Both the position numbers and the translations under genes were made by a program. DNA of 64,000 nucleotides from Megalonaias nervosa (taxonomy: Eukaryota; Mollusca; Bivalvia; Unionida; Unionidae), in contig JAECUM010003233.1 of assembly GCA_016617855.1 (NCBI GenBank), positions 1 to 64,000 of the forward strand. Direction: 5' to 3'. How positions within the stretch are numbered: position 1 is the first letter of the stretch; each line of letters opens with the position of its first letter. Shown here one piece after another: positions 32,440 through 43,219 of this stretch. Under the pieces are notes generated by a model. The model did not search any database and was not told where the DNA came from. It saw only the letters and a list, made by a program, of their open reading frames with translations.

Positions 32440-33250
32440 GGCAATTATCTGTAACTATGGGGCTCAGGTTTTGGGGATTGTGTGAAGCCAGTGGTATTGA
32501 AAAAGATCATTTGTCATTTTGTAAATGTATTCTTGATACGTCAAAGTCAACTCCAAATTCATCCATATATAAAGAATTGGAAGAATTATGAGGGAGAGTA
32601 TAAGATATAAACGTATTTTCGCATATTGGCTTAGAATTTTTTAAAATACCAGAAGACAGATATCCTAAACAATGCTATAATTTACAGCTAAGATATGGAA
32701 GGGGGGGGGGGATTGTGACTGCTGGGCTAATCATGTTAAAAAGCTTCTATTTACGTTAGGATTTGGCAGTGATTGGTGTAAATCATTAAAATGCATTTCT
32801 TAGATCGTCTAGTCAAAGATGTGAAGATACTTTTAGGTAAAAGCTGCAGTATGAGATTAAGTCAGTGGAAAGACTGCGTTTCTATAGATGACTGAGAATA
32901 GAATACACTTGTCAAAAATATCTAGAATCATTAAGAGATAGCAATTTGTGTTATGTACTCACTATGCTTGGAGTGGGGAGCTTGCCAATCAGCGGCAATA
33001 CAGGAAGATATGAAGATATTTGTTGTGAAGAAAGACTGTGTCAAATTTGTAATGTTAATATCGAAAATGAATTTAATTTTATTACTGCTTGTCCGTTACA
33101 TGGAGAATTATGAAGAAAATATTTACCAACCTTTGTATAGACGAATCCAACTTTAGAAAAATTTAGGTCTTTCATACAACATGATTCTTGTAACATTCTG
33201 ATTAGTTTTGTTTACTAGCCTTAAAGATACGAGAAGCTGTTCTATCATCA
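32440..33250 (+). pseudogene. degraded non-LTR retrotransposon RT C-terminus
   Basis: With several stops and frame changes the plus strand reads HLSFCKCILDTSKSTPNSSI near 32500 and CQICNVNIENEFNFITACPL near 33060, a Cys-x2-Cys motif followed by Phe and Cys-Pro. This is how the C-terminal end of many CR1/Jockey-like LINE proteins looks. It is old and unrelated to the RTE elements here. Confidence 0.6.
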
Positions 33251-33885
33251 ACTGCTATATCGACACTAGACCAATCTCACAAAACGTCTGTGTGATCCAT
33301 GCAGGAGTTAGGGATCTCTTTACTCTGTATTGAATGACTAGTGTGCAATGTACATTTGTAGTTCACCCAAATAGAAACAATATATCATACCTGATTATCT
33401 GCATGATAACATTTTAAATGGATACGATGCTTTTTTTATGTTACATATTAAAACACCATTTTGTACTGCATCATGTATTGCTATGTAACATTGACCAGTG
33501 GCCTGTATTACAAATAAACAGTATTATTATCATTATTGTTATTATCCTCTCTATCATTGACATTCAACCATGTCGGGTGTCAGACTGTTCAAGCACCCGC
33601 ACAGACATACATACAGACAGACACACACATACACGACTTCAGTAATATTGGTTTTCAATAACTGGAAACCAAAATTAACTTCAGTACATTATATTTTGCG
33701 AAAAATAAACTCTATGCCAAGATTAAAAATAGCAATTTCCAAATGTTGCTAGTAGGCCTATGTTGGCAATGGGTGTAACAAAAAGGTCGGTCAGTGTAAT
33801 TACCAATTTAACATAGCTAGTGACGACGTCCAAATGTAACTTTGTATTAATATTGATCAATGAAACTTTGGCCTCACACAATACG
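33251..33885. other. intergenic, nothing recognised
   Basis: Unique sequence with short CA-like patches near 33600; no supported genes. Confidence 0.5.
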
Positions 33886-34160
33886 AGCAACAGAGTTCGT
33901 GAACAGACCACTATTTAGAACAGTGCATTTGTGAAAATAAGACCTCATACGAAAATGACACACAAGCGTCAATAACGCTAAACCGAGACCTCTAACCGGT
34001 TTGCACAAAACCGATGCCTCTACAGGGTTAGCGCATTTTATTATTATTTTTTTCTCTTGACGCTTGCGTGTTAAATTTTTATGCGTCCTCTTTTACCGAC
34101 CCGGGACATTTACTGTTGGTCATCACATTCTCTGCTGCTGTAGCGTAGCGGTTAGGTGGC
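33886..34160 (+). repeat. left terminal inverted repeat of Polinton copy 2
   Basis: 275 bp matching the reverse complement of 50007-50279 at roughly nine positions in ten by eye. Outer bases are AGCAACAG; the inner end is GCGGTTAGGTGGC. Confidence 0.92.
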
Positions 34161-34167
34161 AGGTCTT

Positions 34168-34202
34168 TTAACCAAAACTTTTATCGACACCTATGCGATA
34201 TC
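34168..34202 (-). pseudogene. last codons of the ATPase gene, separated by the LINE
   Basis: Reads RIGVDKSFG and a stop at 34168-34170, continuing the ATPase frame that ends at the other side of the LINE (37333) with DPRSRY. Copy 1 has both parts together. Confidence 0.65.
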
Positions 34203-36565
34203 TCTGCACTGATTTCCCTGCCGTAGGCTGCGGAGGTTTTGTCGAGGCTCTCTACTAAGCTAGCTATTTCTTGTTCATTTCCTGCTAGTCCGTCAATGTC
34301 GTCGACAAAAAGTAAGTTGGTGACTGTTCTGCCTCCGATGCTGACTGTCCCTTCATGCTTTTCAAGCGCGTCAGCCATGATTCTCTCCAGAAAGATGTTG
34401 AATAGTGTGGGAGAGAGCAGACAGCCTTGTTTGACTCCGACTGTCGTTCTGAACCATTTCCCTATGCTGCCATTGAAGTATACTGCACTGGTGGCCTTGT
34501 CATACAGGTGCTCTATTACTGTGACGAGGTTGGCATTGATATTGTACAGTCTCATGGTCGCCCACAAGGCTGCATGCCGTACCCTGTCAAATGCCTTCTT
34601 GAAATCCACGAAGACGTGGTACAGATTTTGCTGGTGTTGGAGGTACTTCTCACACAATATTCTGAGGTTGAAGATCTGCTCTGTTGTGCTGCGCCCTGCT
34701 CTGAAACCTGCCTGCTCCTCGGCAATGATCTTTTCAGCCTGTGGCTTTAGTCTGTTTAGCAGTATCCTCAACATGACTTTGCTTGGATGGCTTATAAGAC
34801 TGATTGTACAGTGGTTTTGACACTGTTGTAAATTGCCTTTCTTGGGGAGGGTGATGATCAGTGATTGTGTCCACGGCGAGGGCCATTCTCCTGTTAGCCA
34901 GATCTTGTTGCATATGTTTGTGAGGGCGCTAATCATTGCTTCTGCCCCTGCTTGGACCAGTTCTGCTGGGATGTTGTCCACTCCTGCCGACTTCCTCTTT
35001 TTCAACGATCTCACTGCTGCTTCTACTTCGTCCCGTAGGATAGGGTGGTTGTCGTTGTTAGTTGCTGAAGGGGCGTTCAGTACCTCTGGATCTATTATGG
35101 GTTGGTGGTTGTAAAGTTCTGCGCAGTACTCTGTCCATCTTTTCAGAATGTCTTTTTCTTCTGTGAGGCAGTTTCCGGCTTTGTCCTGTAAGGACGTAAC
35201 TCGCCGTTATTTTGTGCTTGTTAGATCTTTGACCAGCTGGTACACTTTCATGCTGTTGTTCCTTTTCAAGTTTCCCTCAATGTCTTTGGACTGTTCTTCT
35301 ATTCAGTTCTCTTTTGCTTTTTTCATGCTTTTCTTGACTTCCCGGTTGACTGCCTTATACTGCTCTGCCCCTTCTGTATCATTCTTCTTCTTCTTCAGCT
35401 CCCTCCTCTTGTCACACAGGTTCAGGACCTCAGCTGTGACCCAGGGCTTCTTGACTGGACGATGTCTACCAAGGATCTCGCTGGCTGTTTCGGTTGTTGC
35501 TGTATTAAAGGTGGTGACCAACGTGTCCATGTCTGTATCGGCAGCGTCGAGGATGGTGAGCGGTGCAAATTTCCCACCAATCTTTGCTTGGAAGGCTTCT
35601 GCTACTTCTGGATCCTTCAGTTTCTCGAGATCAAACTTTATTCTTGTTTGGTTATCTTTCTTGACCTTCTTTAGATGTAGCCTGAAGGTCATCATCACCA
35701 GATCATGGTCACTTCCAATGTCCGCTCCGGGAAAGCTTCTAGTCTTGGCGATGTTTACACTTGTCTTTATGCGCCTCTTTACCATGATGTAGTCGATCTG
35801 ACTGTGATGGTCTCTGCTTGGACTGTGCCATGTCCATCTTCTGGATACTTGGTGTTGGCCAAAGGTGTTTGCCAGCATAAGGTCGTTATAACTAGTGAAT
35901 TCCAGGAGCCTCAGGCCTCTCTCGTTGGTCTGTGCATTGCAGCAATGCCCACATGTTCCTTTCCAGTTCATGCAAGCGTCCTCGCCTATCTTGGCTTTCC
36001 AATCACCTTGCACAACCAGAATGTCTTTCTTCGGTGTTTTATCCACAACTTCTTGCAGCTGGTCATAGAAGTCTTCCACATCTGCGTCATCATAGTCTGA
36101 TGTTGGGGCGTATGCCTGTATGACGGTGATGTTCAATGGAGTTGCCCTGAGGCGGATGGTGATGAGCCGGCTGGAGACTGGCCGACAGCCCATGACAGCA
36201 GTCACGCTGCCCTTGTGGACAAGGAACCCAACTCCCTGCTCATGTTTGTCCTCTCTACCACTGAAGTACAGTTTGTGGCCTTCCAAAGTAGTTGTTTCTC
36301 CAATATTCTTCCATCTTACCTCACAGAGTCCTAGGATGTTTCAGCGGTATCTGTTCATTTCATATGTAAGCTCCTCTAGCTTTCCTGCTGCTCTCTGTGT
36401 TCTTACATTCCAGGTGCCAATGGTGATGTTGTTCCTGACACGAATCTTGCTGCTCTGAGCACCAGTCGCATACTTTTCACCTCCGCCCTGGTGCATGACG
36501 GAAGGCGCGGCCCTTGTTGACCCGGGCGACAACCGAGCCGGTATGGGATGAGTAGTGATTGTCAT
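34203..36565 (-). pseudogene. RTE LINE apurinic-type endonuclease and reverse transcriptase, inverted 5' segment
   Basis: Endonuclease motifs IGTWNVRT and LGLCEVRW (36450-36310), then AYAPTSDYDD, GDWKAKIG (catalytic Asn of the usual GDWNA replaced by Lys) and GSDHDLVMM in the frame 35303-36286. RT follows in 34181-35014: KSAGVDNIPAELVQAG, SLIITLPKKGNLQQCQNH, EEQAGFRAGRSTTEQ, VFVDFKKAFDRV, GVKQGCLLSPTLFN and the catalytic box FVDD. The coding frame stops near 36345 and is shifted around 35300. RT is cut at GREISAE where the inversion begins. Confidence 0.9.
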
Positions 36566-36624
36566 TTTTCATGTGGTGTTTCTAGGGCAGCTGACTCCTG
36601 GCGGAGCCCAACCCTCTCCAGGCC

Positions 36625-37320
36625 TCAGTGCAGAGAAGACCAAACTGATGACCAACAACACCAAGGGCATCAGTACTGACATCAGGGTCCAAGGTACGAA
36701 GCTAGAAACAGTCCACAGCTTCAAGTATTTGGGGGAAATTGTAACAGATGAAGGATCAAAGCGTGAAGTACTCTCCAATATTGCACAGACAACAGCAGCG
36801 CTGACAAAACTGAAGCCCATCTGGAACGACAAGAACATCGCACTCAGTTCAAAGGTCAGACTGATGCACTCACTGGTTATCTCCATATTGCTCTACTCCT
36901 GTGAATCATGGATCATAACAGCTGACTTAGAGAAAAGGATACAAGCCACAGAGATGAGATGCTTCTGAAAGATCCTTGGCGTCTCATACAAAGATCGTGT
37001 CACCAATGATGAAATACGGCAAAGGATCAGACAAGCCATTGGGCCTCACGAAGACCTCCTGAGCACAGTGAAAAAACGTAAACAACAGTGGTATGGGCAT
37101 GTCTCACGATCATCATGACTTGCCAAGACAATCCTGCAAGGCACTGTACAAGGAAGAAGAAAGAGAGGCAGGCAGAGAAAGAGGTGGGAAGACAACATTC
37201 AAGAGTGGACAGGCTTGACATTGAGCGACTCAATGAGAAAGACGGAAAATCGAGGGGAATGGAGGAAGCTGATTGTTCGGTCTTGTGTGGTGCCCCAACG
37301 GTCTACCAGACTACAGGACT
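36625..37320 (+). pseudogene. RTE LINE RT C-terminus, 3' segment in forward orientation
   Basis: Continues exactly where the inverted segment ends: SAEKTKLMTNNTKGI, FKYLGEIVTDEGSKREVLSN, LYSCESWIITADLEKRIQA, then after a stop at 36966 KQQWYGHVSRSS and RRKRGRQRKRWEDNI, a standard LINE C-terminus. It matches the plus-strand LINE at 18950-19600. Confidence 0.88.
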
Positions 37321-37332
37321 GATGATGATGAT

Positions 37333-37905
37333 GCGATATCGCGATCGAGGATCATGAAAATTTATAGTGATAAATCCATGAGAAATCGCTTACGTTTTTG
37401 AGAAGAGGTTTTTGAATTTAATCATATCCATGTCCCCTGAACACCAAGTCTGGTGGATGTTTCTTAGTGGGGGGTGGGTATTAACACCATTGAAGACAAC
37501 CAGAAGATTGCAGTTATCTGTGATCACTTTATGTATTTGCGCATATCGCTCAGTAACATATATAATATCGGTGTTTTGTGTCTGCCACGGGAAAATATCC
37601 GAACTGGATTTGATTGTTTATCTAGCATCACATCATTGTATACTACCAGACTGTTGACGCCCCCGTTGAGATCATCTACCAACGGCGCATCGTTGATGTC
37701 GGTGATAAAGTCAATAATGTCACTGCCGTCATCGTCCAACAACTTTGCATTTCAATAAAATGTTTAAGCACGTTGTAGCATCGCTGATCATCTACAGATG
37801 GTTCCACTAAATACAACTTATCCCACTTGCGTCATCTCAGACCCGGATGGACCTATGATAATCTCTCTGATAGAATTTGGTAGCGCTGGATGATGCTTGA
37901 CTGGT
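37333..37905 (-). pseudogene. A32-like genome-packaging ATPase (copy 2)
   Basis: Reads from a decayed P-loop (EIIIGPSGSEMTQV near 37865, with the Gly-Lys-Thr of Walker A replaced) through stops to NSLVVYNDVMLDKQSNPVRI (Walker B-like hydrophobic strand then Asp), FSRGRHKTPILYMLLSD and, after a frameshift, ERYAQIHKVITDNCNLLVVF, TWCSGDMDMIKFKN and DPRSRY. Strand, acidic pair, the GRH motif and the Asn-Leu-Leu strand follow the FtsK/HerA-type packaging ATPases of Polintons. It would power DNA packaging. Its final codons lie beyond the LINE at 34168-34202. Confidence 0.7.
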
Positions 37906-37925
37906 TCTTGCTTTCGTGTTGCTGA

Positions 37926-38462
37926 GAAATCAATGACATTCGTGTTGTAGAAATATATAATAAGTACAGGGACTTATATTGTATTCGATGCAGAGCACCC
38001 ACCAATACCAGTGGATTAAAAACATTAACGACGAGGAATAAAAAACGTGCACTTACGGGCAAGTGTTTGAAATGTGGTACAAACAAATACAAATTTATCT
38101 CTCATGCAACAGGCGGAGATATCGCGTCTTCACTAGGAAAATTATCGGGAGCTGCAGCGGCTAAGTATCCTTGCAAGAAGCATCTTCCTGGATATAATTA
38201 TTGTGGTCCTGGAACTCGACTTGATATCCGACCTGATGAGAAAGATCAATCAAGACCTGGAGAGTATCCAATAAATGCGATTGATCAAGCCTGCCACGTT
38301 TGTGATATCGCGTATAAAAATCCAGATTAAAAACAACGACATATTGCAGACTTGAAGTTGATTCACACTCTGGAAAAAATAAATCTCTCAAAGAATCGTT
38401 TGCTAATTGTTTTGATAAGATCTGCGATGAAATGTAAACTAGTGCTAGGGGCCGATAATTAA
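37926..38462 (+). pseudogene. zinc-ribbon plus phospholipase-A2-like protein (copy 2)
   Basis: The frame opens after a TGA at 37923. An N-terminal zinc ribbon has CIRC (37979) and, 29 residues later, CLKCGTNKYKF, the spacing and Gly-Lys-rich loop of DUF5679-type ribbons. After a Gly/Ala linker comes a PLA2-like domain: LPGYNYCGPGT (calcium-loop type, as in parvovirus VP1 phospholipases), then IDQACHVCDIAYKN, where the expected catalytic His before Asp is Cys. After an in-frame TAA (38328) the same frame continues HIADLKLIHTLEKI to a stop at 38460-38462. The family's role is membrane breaching; this copy should be inactive. No clear ATG is visible. Confidence 0.65.
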
Positions 38463-38480
38463 TCATAGATAACTATTATA

Positions 38481-39471
38481 ATGGACTCAATTTATCATAG
38501 CCCAAGAGGATATTGGAGGAGTACAGCAGCGATTTAGTAAACTTACTGATGCAGCAGGTGTCGCACGTTCTGTTCCTGCAGACTGGTTAACGCGACAGGC
38601 AATATGGCAAATTTATCTACCACCACCTAAAGAAATTCAGTACGCACATTTTGATGCCAGCACTCCCAATGAGGTTCATCAGGCAGATATTTTGTTTTTA
38701 CCACATGATACTATTAAAACTGGTAGACATCAATCGCGCACGTACAAATACACGTTGACTGTCGTTGACGTTACAAGTAGATATAAAGAAGCAGAACCAC
38801 TATCAACAAAGACAACAACTGAAGTTGCATCTGCATTTGAATGAATTTATCAACGTGGCTGCCTGCGATGGCCACAGTTGCTACAGGATGATCCTGGCAA
38901 ATAATTTCGTGGTACAGTAACATCGCTGATGCAACAACATAACGTCAAAATCAAACGAGAACACACGGCAATTAATCGCGACCAGGCAATCTTTGAGCGA
39001 TTTAATCGAACACTTTCTGAGCGATTGTTTGAATATCAGTATGTGCAGAAAATATCCCTGAACAAAGTTCAGGCGGACAAGAGATCTCGTGAATGGGTTG
39101 CAAGACTACCAAGTGTGAGAGATGCGTTAAATAATGAAATTACTCTTGGAATTTCTATGACTCCCATCAATGCAATCTCGAAGAAACACATACCATTTAA
39201 GCCACATAACTCTTTCTTAAAACAACCAGTACTAGGTAATGTGATTGTCAGATATTTAAATGAACCTGGGATCTTGAGGGAGGGGGTAAAAAAAAGAGCG
39301 ACTGACCCAGTCTGGAGTTGAATCACACATAAAAGTTTCAGCGTGGTAAGATCCACGGGTAGACCTGCAATCTACAAACTAGATTCAACTACTCCTCAAC
39401 ATAGATTTGAACGTGAACAGTTATAAGAAAGTCCTGAAGATACACAGTTACCACCGCCTTCACTCTTGTGA
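38481..39471 (+). pseudogene. Polinton retroviral-type integrase (copy 2), broken
   Basis: Same protein as 1650-2622. It starts MDSIYHSPRGYWR at 38481 with a frame change within 20 codons. The DD35E residues survive as QADILFLPH, QDDPGK (next codon a stop) and AIFERFNRTL. Stops occur near 38844 and 38904, and after DPVWS the C-terminal tail (STGRPAIYKLDST) is in another frame, ending PSLL at 39469-39471. The frame 38929-39321 is the largest intact piece. Confidence 0.85.
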
Positions 39472-39475
39472 AGGT

Positions 39476-39720
39476 TCACTTCTGTGAAGGATGATTCTCT
39501 AGCAGGACACCAGCTCCGTGATGTCGATTGCATTCAAGACAGGTCCGAATCACATTTTCGCGTGTGTGGCCGAGACTACTATTAATTCTATCCACGGTAA
39601 ATTGTCATGGGTCATTAGGAGAATACTGCCACAAAATTATTGTGTTACAGCAAGCACAGTGATTATTTTGTCGTTGTTTCAGTGTCATGATAAACTTAAC
39701 ATCAAGATCGAAGTAACGCT
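39476..39720 (-). pseudogene. zinc/HNH-like C-terminal domain of the polymerase-helicase gene (copy 2)
   Basis: Minus-strand frame: FDLDVKFIMTLKQRQNN, CACC, FTVDRINSSLGHTRENV, CLECNRHH and an end at PSQK with the stop at 39476-39478. Two Cys-x2-Cys pairs flanking a Val-Asp-Arg and Gly-His pattern give a zinc-stabilised HNH-like fold. One stop interrupts the middle. It ends 4 bp from the end of the converging integrase gene. Confidence 0.65.
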
Positions 39721-40930
39721 TATTTGTTTGTCATACCGCTGATAACCAGCCAATGTTTTATCTACATTGTCCTGAGTTTGATCATTATCCACAATGGTGC
39801 AGTTATCCAGCACAATTCTCCGTACCTGGGACATTCTCCTGACTCGAGATACTGCCAGATAAACTAGGTTTGACCATTCGAAACGATCATCAACAATCAA
39901 AATACTGGTATCACTAATTGTCAGTCCCTGCGATGAATGAATTATTATTGCATATCATGACGTCCAGCACGATGGCTGTGTTACGTATTTCTCAACAACA
40001 TCAATCGGAACCAAAACAATATCATTTAATACAAGCATTTGTTTCTTCCTTGACTCTGTCAAGGGTCCAGGAATTTCAACATCAATATTTTGTTTACGTG
40101 TATCTGCTGGGCGATAACATAATGACACAGGTAGATCTGAAAACTTTTCTTTATGTAACAGAAATAATTGCTGCTGAAGTGAATCACGAACTATCTTCCG
40201 ACTTGCAACTATCAAATCAGCAGGTGTCCACAAATTCCAAAAATCGTCATTTGTTGTTTCTGGAATTGCCTTACGCATTATCTCATTGAATCTTATCTGG
40301 CTGCAGTCTGATTAACTTCTTGTACTCCCTCAGCGTCGAATCAAGTGCACGGTGATCATCAAATATCTCCTCATAATAATCTACAAATTCTTTCAGCCAG
40401 TCATGCGGAGATGAGCCGACAAAAGGTGGTGGTTGACCACGATCACCACACATGATAACAGCAGTATTCCGAGTCATTAACCAAGCGAGAAACAATTTAA
40501 ATACGTTCACGGATACCGTGCATATCTCATCGCAGATAATGATCATAGGAGTATATTTCTCACCCATTCGTTCAGGTGTCCACGCATCTCCCTTCCATCG
40601 AAAGAAACTGTGATAAGTATGAGACTTAACCCCTCCTTCTTTCATCTCTCTGGCGAGTCGGTGAGTCGGAGTTAGTACAATCATGCCAAGATTCCGAAAT
40701 AATTCAATCGTACGTGTTGTTTTACCAGAACCGCCAGGTCCGTTGAGATAAACGGTTTGATGTCTGGCCACAGGATCATATACCGATTTTGCTGATGATG
40801 GTTGTGACATTTGACTATTTTTTTAATATATCTCAACAGGTTTATAATCAGCAGATTCAGAATAAATGAGTATCTTTTCTTTTTCCACTCTCCACTAGCC
40901 CCATGGTGCATCAACGCAAATATGTAATTC
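39700..40930 (-). pseudogene. superfamily-1 helicase domain (copy 2)
   Basis: The frame 40283-40810 contains Walker A GPGGSGKTT, the DE box (IIICDEIC) and GDRGQPPPFVGSSPHDWL. A break near 40290 is followed by MRKAIPETTNDDFWNLWTPA (40278-39955), and after another break SQGLTISDTS and NLVYLAVSRVRRM. Upstream of Met 40810 the frame is open, except for stops, back into polymerase sequence (EKEKILIYSESADYK, about 40870), again arguing for one fused protein. The stop before this stretch is at a neighbouring but different codon from the one in copy 1. Confidence 0.83.
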
Positions 40931-42248
40931 ATTTAGCAAGCCCTCATTTTTTTACTGATATAAAATGAATTTGTGGCGACTCTAACAGCTTCCTTAGGAA
41001 ATCTGCTTATCATCGATAATAAGTTTATCGAAACATACGCTAACATCGAAGATCTTAAATGGGTAAACTGTGGTGAGTCACCATCAATTGTTGTGCCTAG
41101 TTTGGTTCCATCTGATAGGTTAACATTTGTTTCGATCTACAAATATATTCTTCTCTGTTGTATCGGCAATTATGAAATCGAGCTCAGCATAGTCCATGAT
41201 TAATCTTGTGCAATGCCGTTTGTGATCATATGATGCTCCTTGTGTAAATTTCCCAATTAATTTTCAGCCCAGCTCTTTTGCAAATACAACTTCATTATGG
41301 TCATCCTTGACGCTGTCAAGGACCAAGGTCTCGCTTCCAATAGATTTTGGTAACCAGTCTTGTTTTTGTACGCGATAAGTTATTATTGCTTCACTCACAG
41401 TTAACGATATCAATATCTTTGCATCAAGCTTTTATCGCAATATCACTATTGGAACCCAACCACGTTTTGCAAAAGCATCATCCCGGGATTTATTGAAATG
41501 ACGACCAAACCAAACAGCGACAACCGGATGATCGTAGCTCCATTTTCTCTAAATCGCTCAGCCCACTCATTTGCTTTTTTGCGTCTCAGATCTGTGAGAC
41601 CATTCCCCCGTAACGCGTTTGTACAATGTTCTGTGACTCTTTCGGCAGCACAATTCAGACGATCGCTAGCGATCAAAACTCTCATCGGTCGAAGATCATG
41701 AACGCTAGGCTTATCATTCAACGGATATATCGCATAAACAACTGCCGTCACAGGGTATGCTCGCTCATAATATGGTTTGTCGATACCCGTCAGCATTCCT
41801 GGTTTGGAATTTTTACTTAACGTGACAATATTCCCAGTGCGGTGTGATTCTCGAACAGGGTCACGTTTGTCACGGATAATCCAGGTTACGTCGGCTGCGT
41901 CTGCCGCCCCTGGCATTACCAGGGGTAGAGCAACGATAAATTTTATTCTAACAGGTATCTTTGTTCGTTTAGATACTTAATGATTGTCCTTGCTCGCTGG
42001 TCATTCATTGTAGCATCAATCTGGGAGTTATCGTCTTGCCTAATTCTGAATGTTGACCACACATAAGCCACGCCATAGTTGCGAAACTCTCTCTTGTCTT
42101 CACGGATACAATTGATTAGAGTTTGATTCGTCGAATCAGGATCAACATCAAGCAGAGCTCGCATCAGCAAGTCAGGGGTTATTCTGTCAAGATCGAATCT
42201 AGCTTGAGAGGGCTTGATCGCAGATAATCTTGTAAATTCCTCCATCAT
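40931..42248 (-). pseudogene. polB: family-B DNA polymerase (copy 2), internally deleted
   Basis: Starts MMEEFTRLSAIKPSQARFDL at 42248. N-terminal sequence parallels copy 1 (VWSTFRIR, GNIVTLSKNSKPGMLTGIDK, NGLTDLRRKKANEWAE). Near 41530 about 650 bp are missing relative to copy 1, including the Cys cluster and palm motif A; the sequence resumes at WFGRHFN, then SEAIITYR, IGKFTQG and a decayed motif C region. A palindromic CCTTGAC/GTCAAGG insert lies at 41305-41321 and an 18-bp palindromic insert at 41907-41925. Clearly inactive. Confidence 0.8.
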
Positions 42249-42684
42249 ATAATTAAGGTAAATATATATTTAAAATTAAACTTCAATTTATAATATACAA
42301 CGATTCAAGCAAAAAACAGTTGCAAGCGGTTGATGATTGGATCTACAACTCCTTGTAATAAGGCTTGTGTAACGGATTTCTGTGCATACCACATGCATAA
42401 TGTGCGACGAGAAAGTCTAGGACCAAAGCCATGTTTGAAGTGTAACAAGGGGGCAGGGGGAAAATGCAATTGTGCGTAAGTGTGGAGGTAGAAAATACAG
42501 AGCTTTGAAGCGGCATTATGATTAAAAAAATAAAAAAATAAAAAAAAAAAAAAAATGATGGCGTTGAATCTCCTATTAAAAAACCGCTGAAGACCATCTC
42601 GCTAGATTTTCGGGCTAGCAGTATCCCACATATTTTTTCTAGCAATAAAATAATAATTTAGACAAGTGATAATACACTATATAA

Positions 42685-43219
42685 ATGGAACAAGGAAATA
42701 GCGTCGGTGAATTTGTAACGCATCCTATCATCAAGAATTATGAGGCGTCGCGTGCTGATGTGATTAGGAACTGTCGACTAGAAAGACCGGTCATTTTTGT
42801 AACTAATACCGGTTATCTCAGATTCACTGTTGGGAAAAAGGTATTACATTCACAGATTTGTGTACGAGTGTTACAGTGGCCTGATCAAAGATGGTTTTGT
42901 GACTGATCACATTAATTCAGATCCAAAGAATAATTCTTTGATTAATCTTCAGGCTATTACGCCGAGTCAGAATTCTGCACGGGGATATACTGGAAATAAT
43001 ACGAAGCATCCAAGACCAGTTAAATCTGTAAATCCACAGACAGGCGAACAAATAGAATTTTCATCGCTGTTTGCTGCTGCCAAATATTTCTGTATTTTCC
43101 CAGCATCGGTTTGCCGTGCCGCAGATAATATAACCAACTCAACATTTTCAAAGAAATACAAACAAAAAATAACATTTCAGTATCTCACTTTGGAAAACAC
43201 TCCAGGTGAAGAGAAATAA
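42685..43219 (+). pseudogene. HNH endonuclease (HNH_3/NUMOD-like), one frameshift (copy 2)
   Basis: A small homing-type nuclease. Starts MEQGNSVGEFVTHPIIKNYE (42685); near 42840 the frame shifts to the frame ending 43219. HNH core: YIHRFVYECYSGLIKDGFVT, DHINSDPKNNSLINLQAITP, with the His/Asn/Asn order of HNH_3 proteins. The C-terminal part (PVKSVNPQTGEQIEFSSLFA, AAKYFCIFPASVCRAADN) resembles a NUMOD1-type DNA-recognition helix repeat. It diverges from the polymerase gene 436 bp away. About 175 residues in total, close to family size. Confidence 0.82.

Larger units (their letters stand above)
34203..37332. mobile_element. RTE-type LINE with 5' inversion (twin-priming structure)
   Basis: The 5' part (endonuclease and most of RT) lies on the minus strand at 34203-36624, while the RT C-terminus and 3' end lie on the plus strand at 36625-37332, ending in a short (GAT)n tail. 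The words TCAGTGCAGAGA occur at both breakpoints, a 12-bp overlap. GCGATATC at 34195-34202 and 37333-37340 is the target duplication. It is nearly full length and interrupts the packaging ATPase gene. Confidence 0.9.

Noticed and set aside
33880..33885. A clear 6-bp target duplication for Polinton copy 2
   Set aside because: Flanks AATACG and GTACGC share TACG only with an offset; not enough to claim.
34140..34160. A tRNA-like A box in GTAGCGTAGCGGTTAGGTGG at the inner TIR edge
   Set aside because: No B box at the right distance, and the same sequence is part of both TIRs, so the likeness is probably chance.
34239..36458. Several plus-strand ORFs of 60-214 codons
   Set aside because: They are antisense shadows of the LINE endonuclease and reverse transcriptase.
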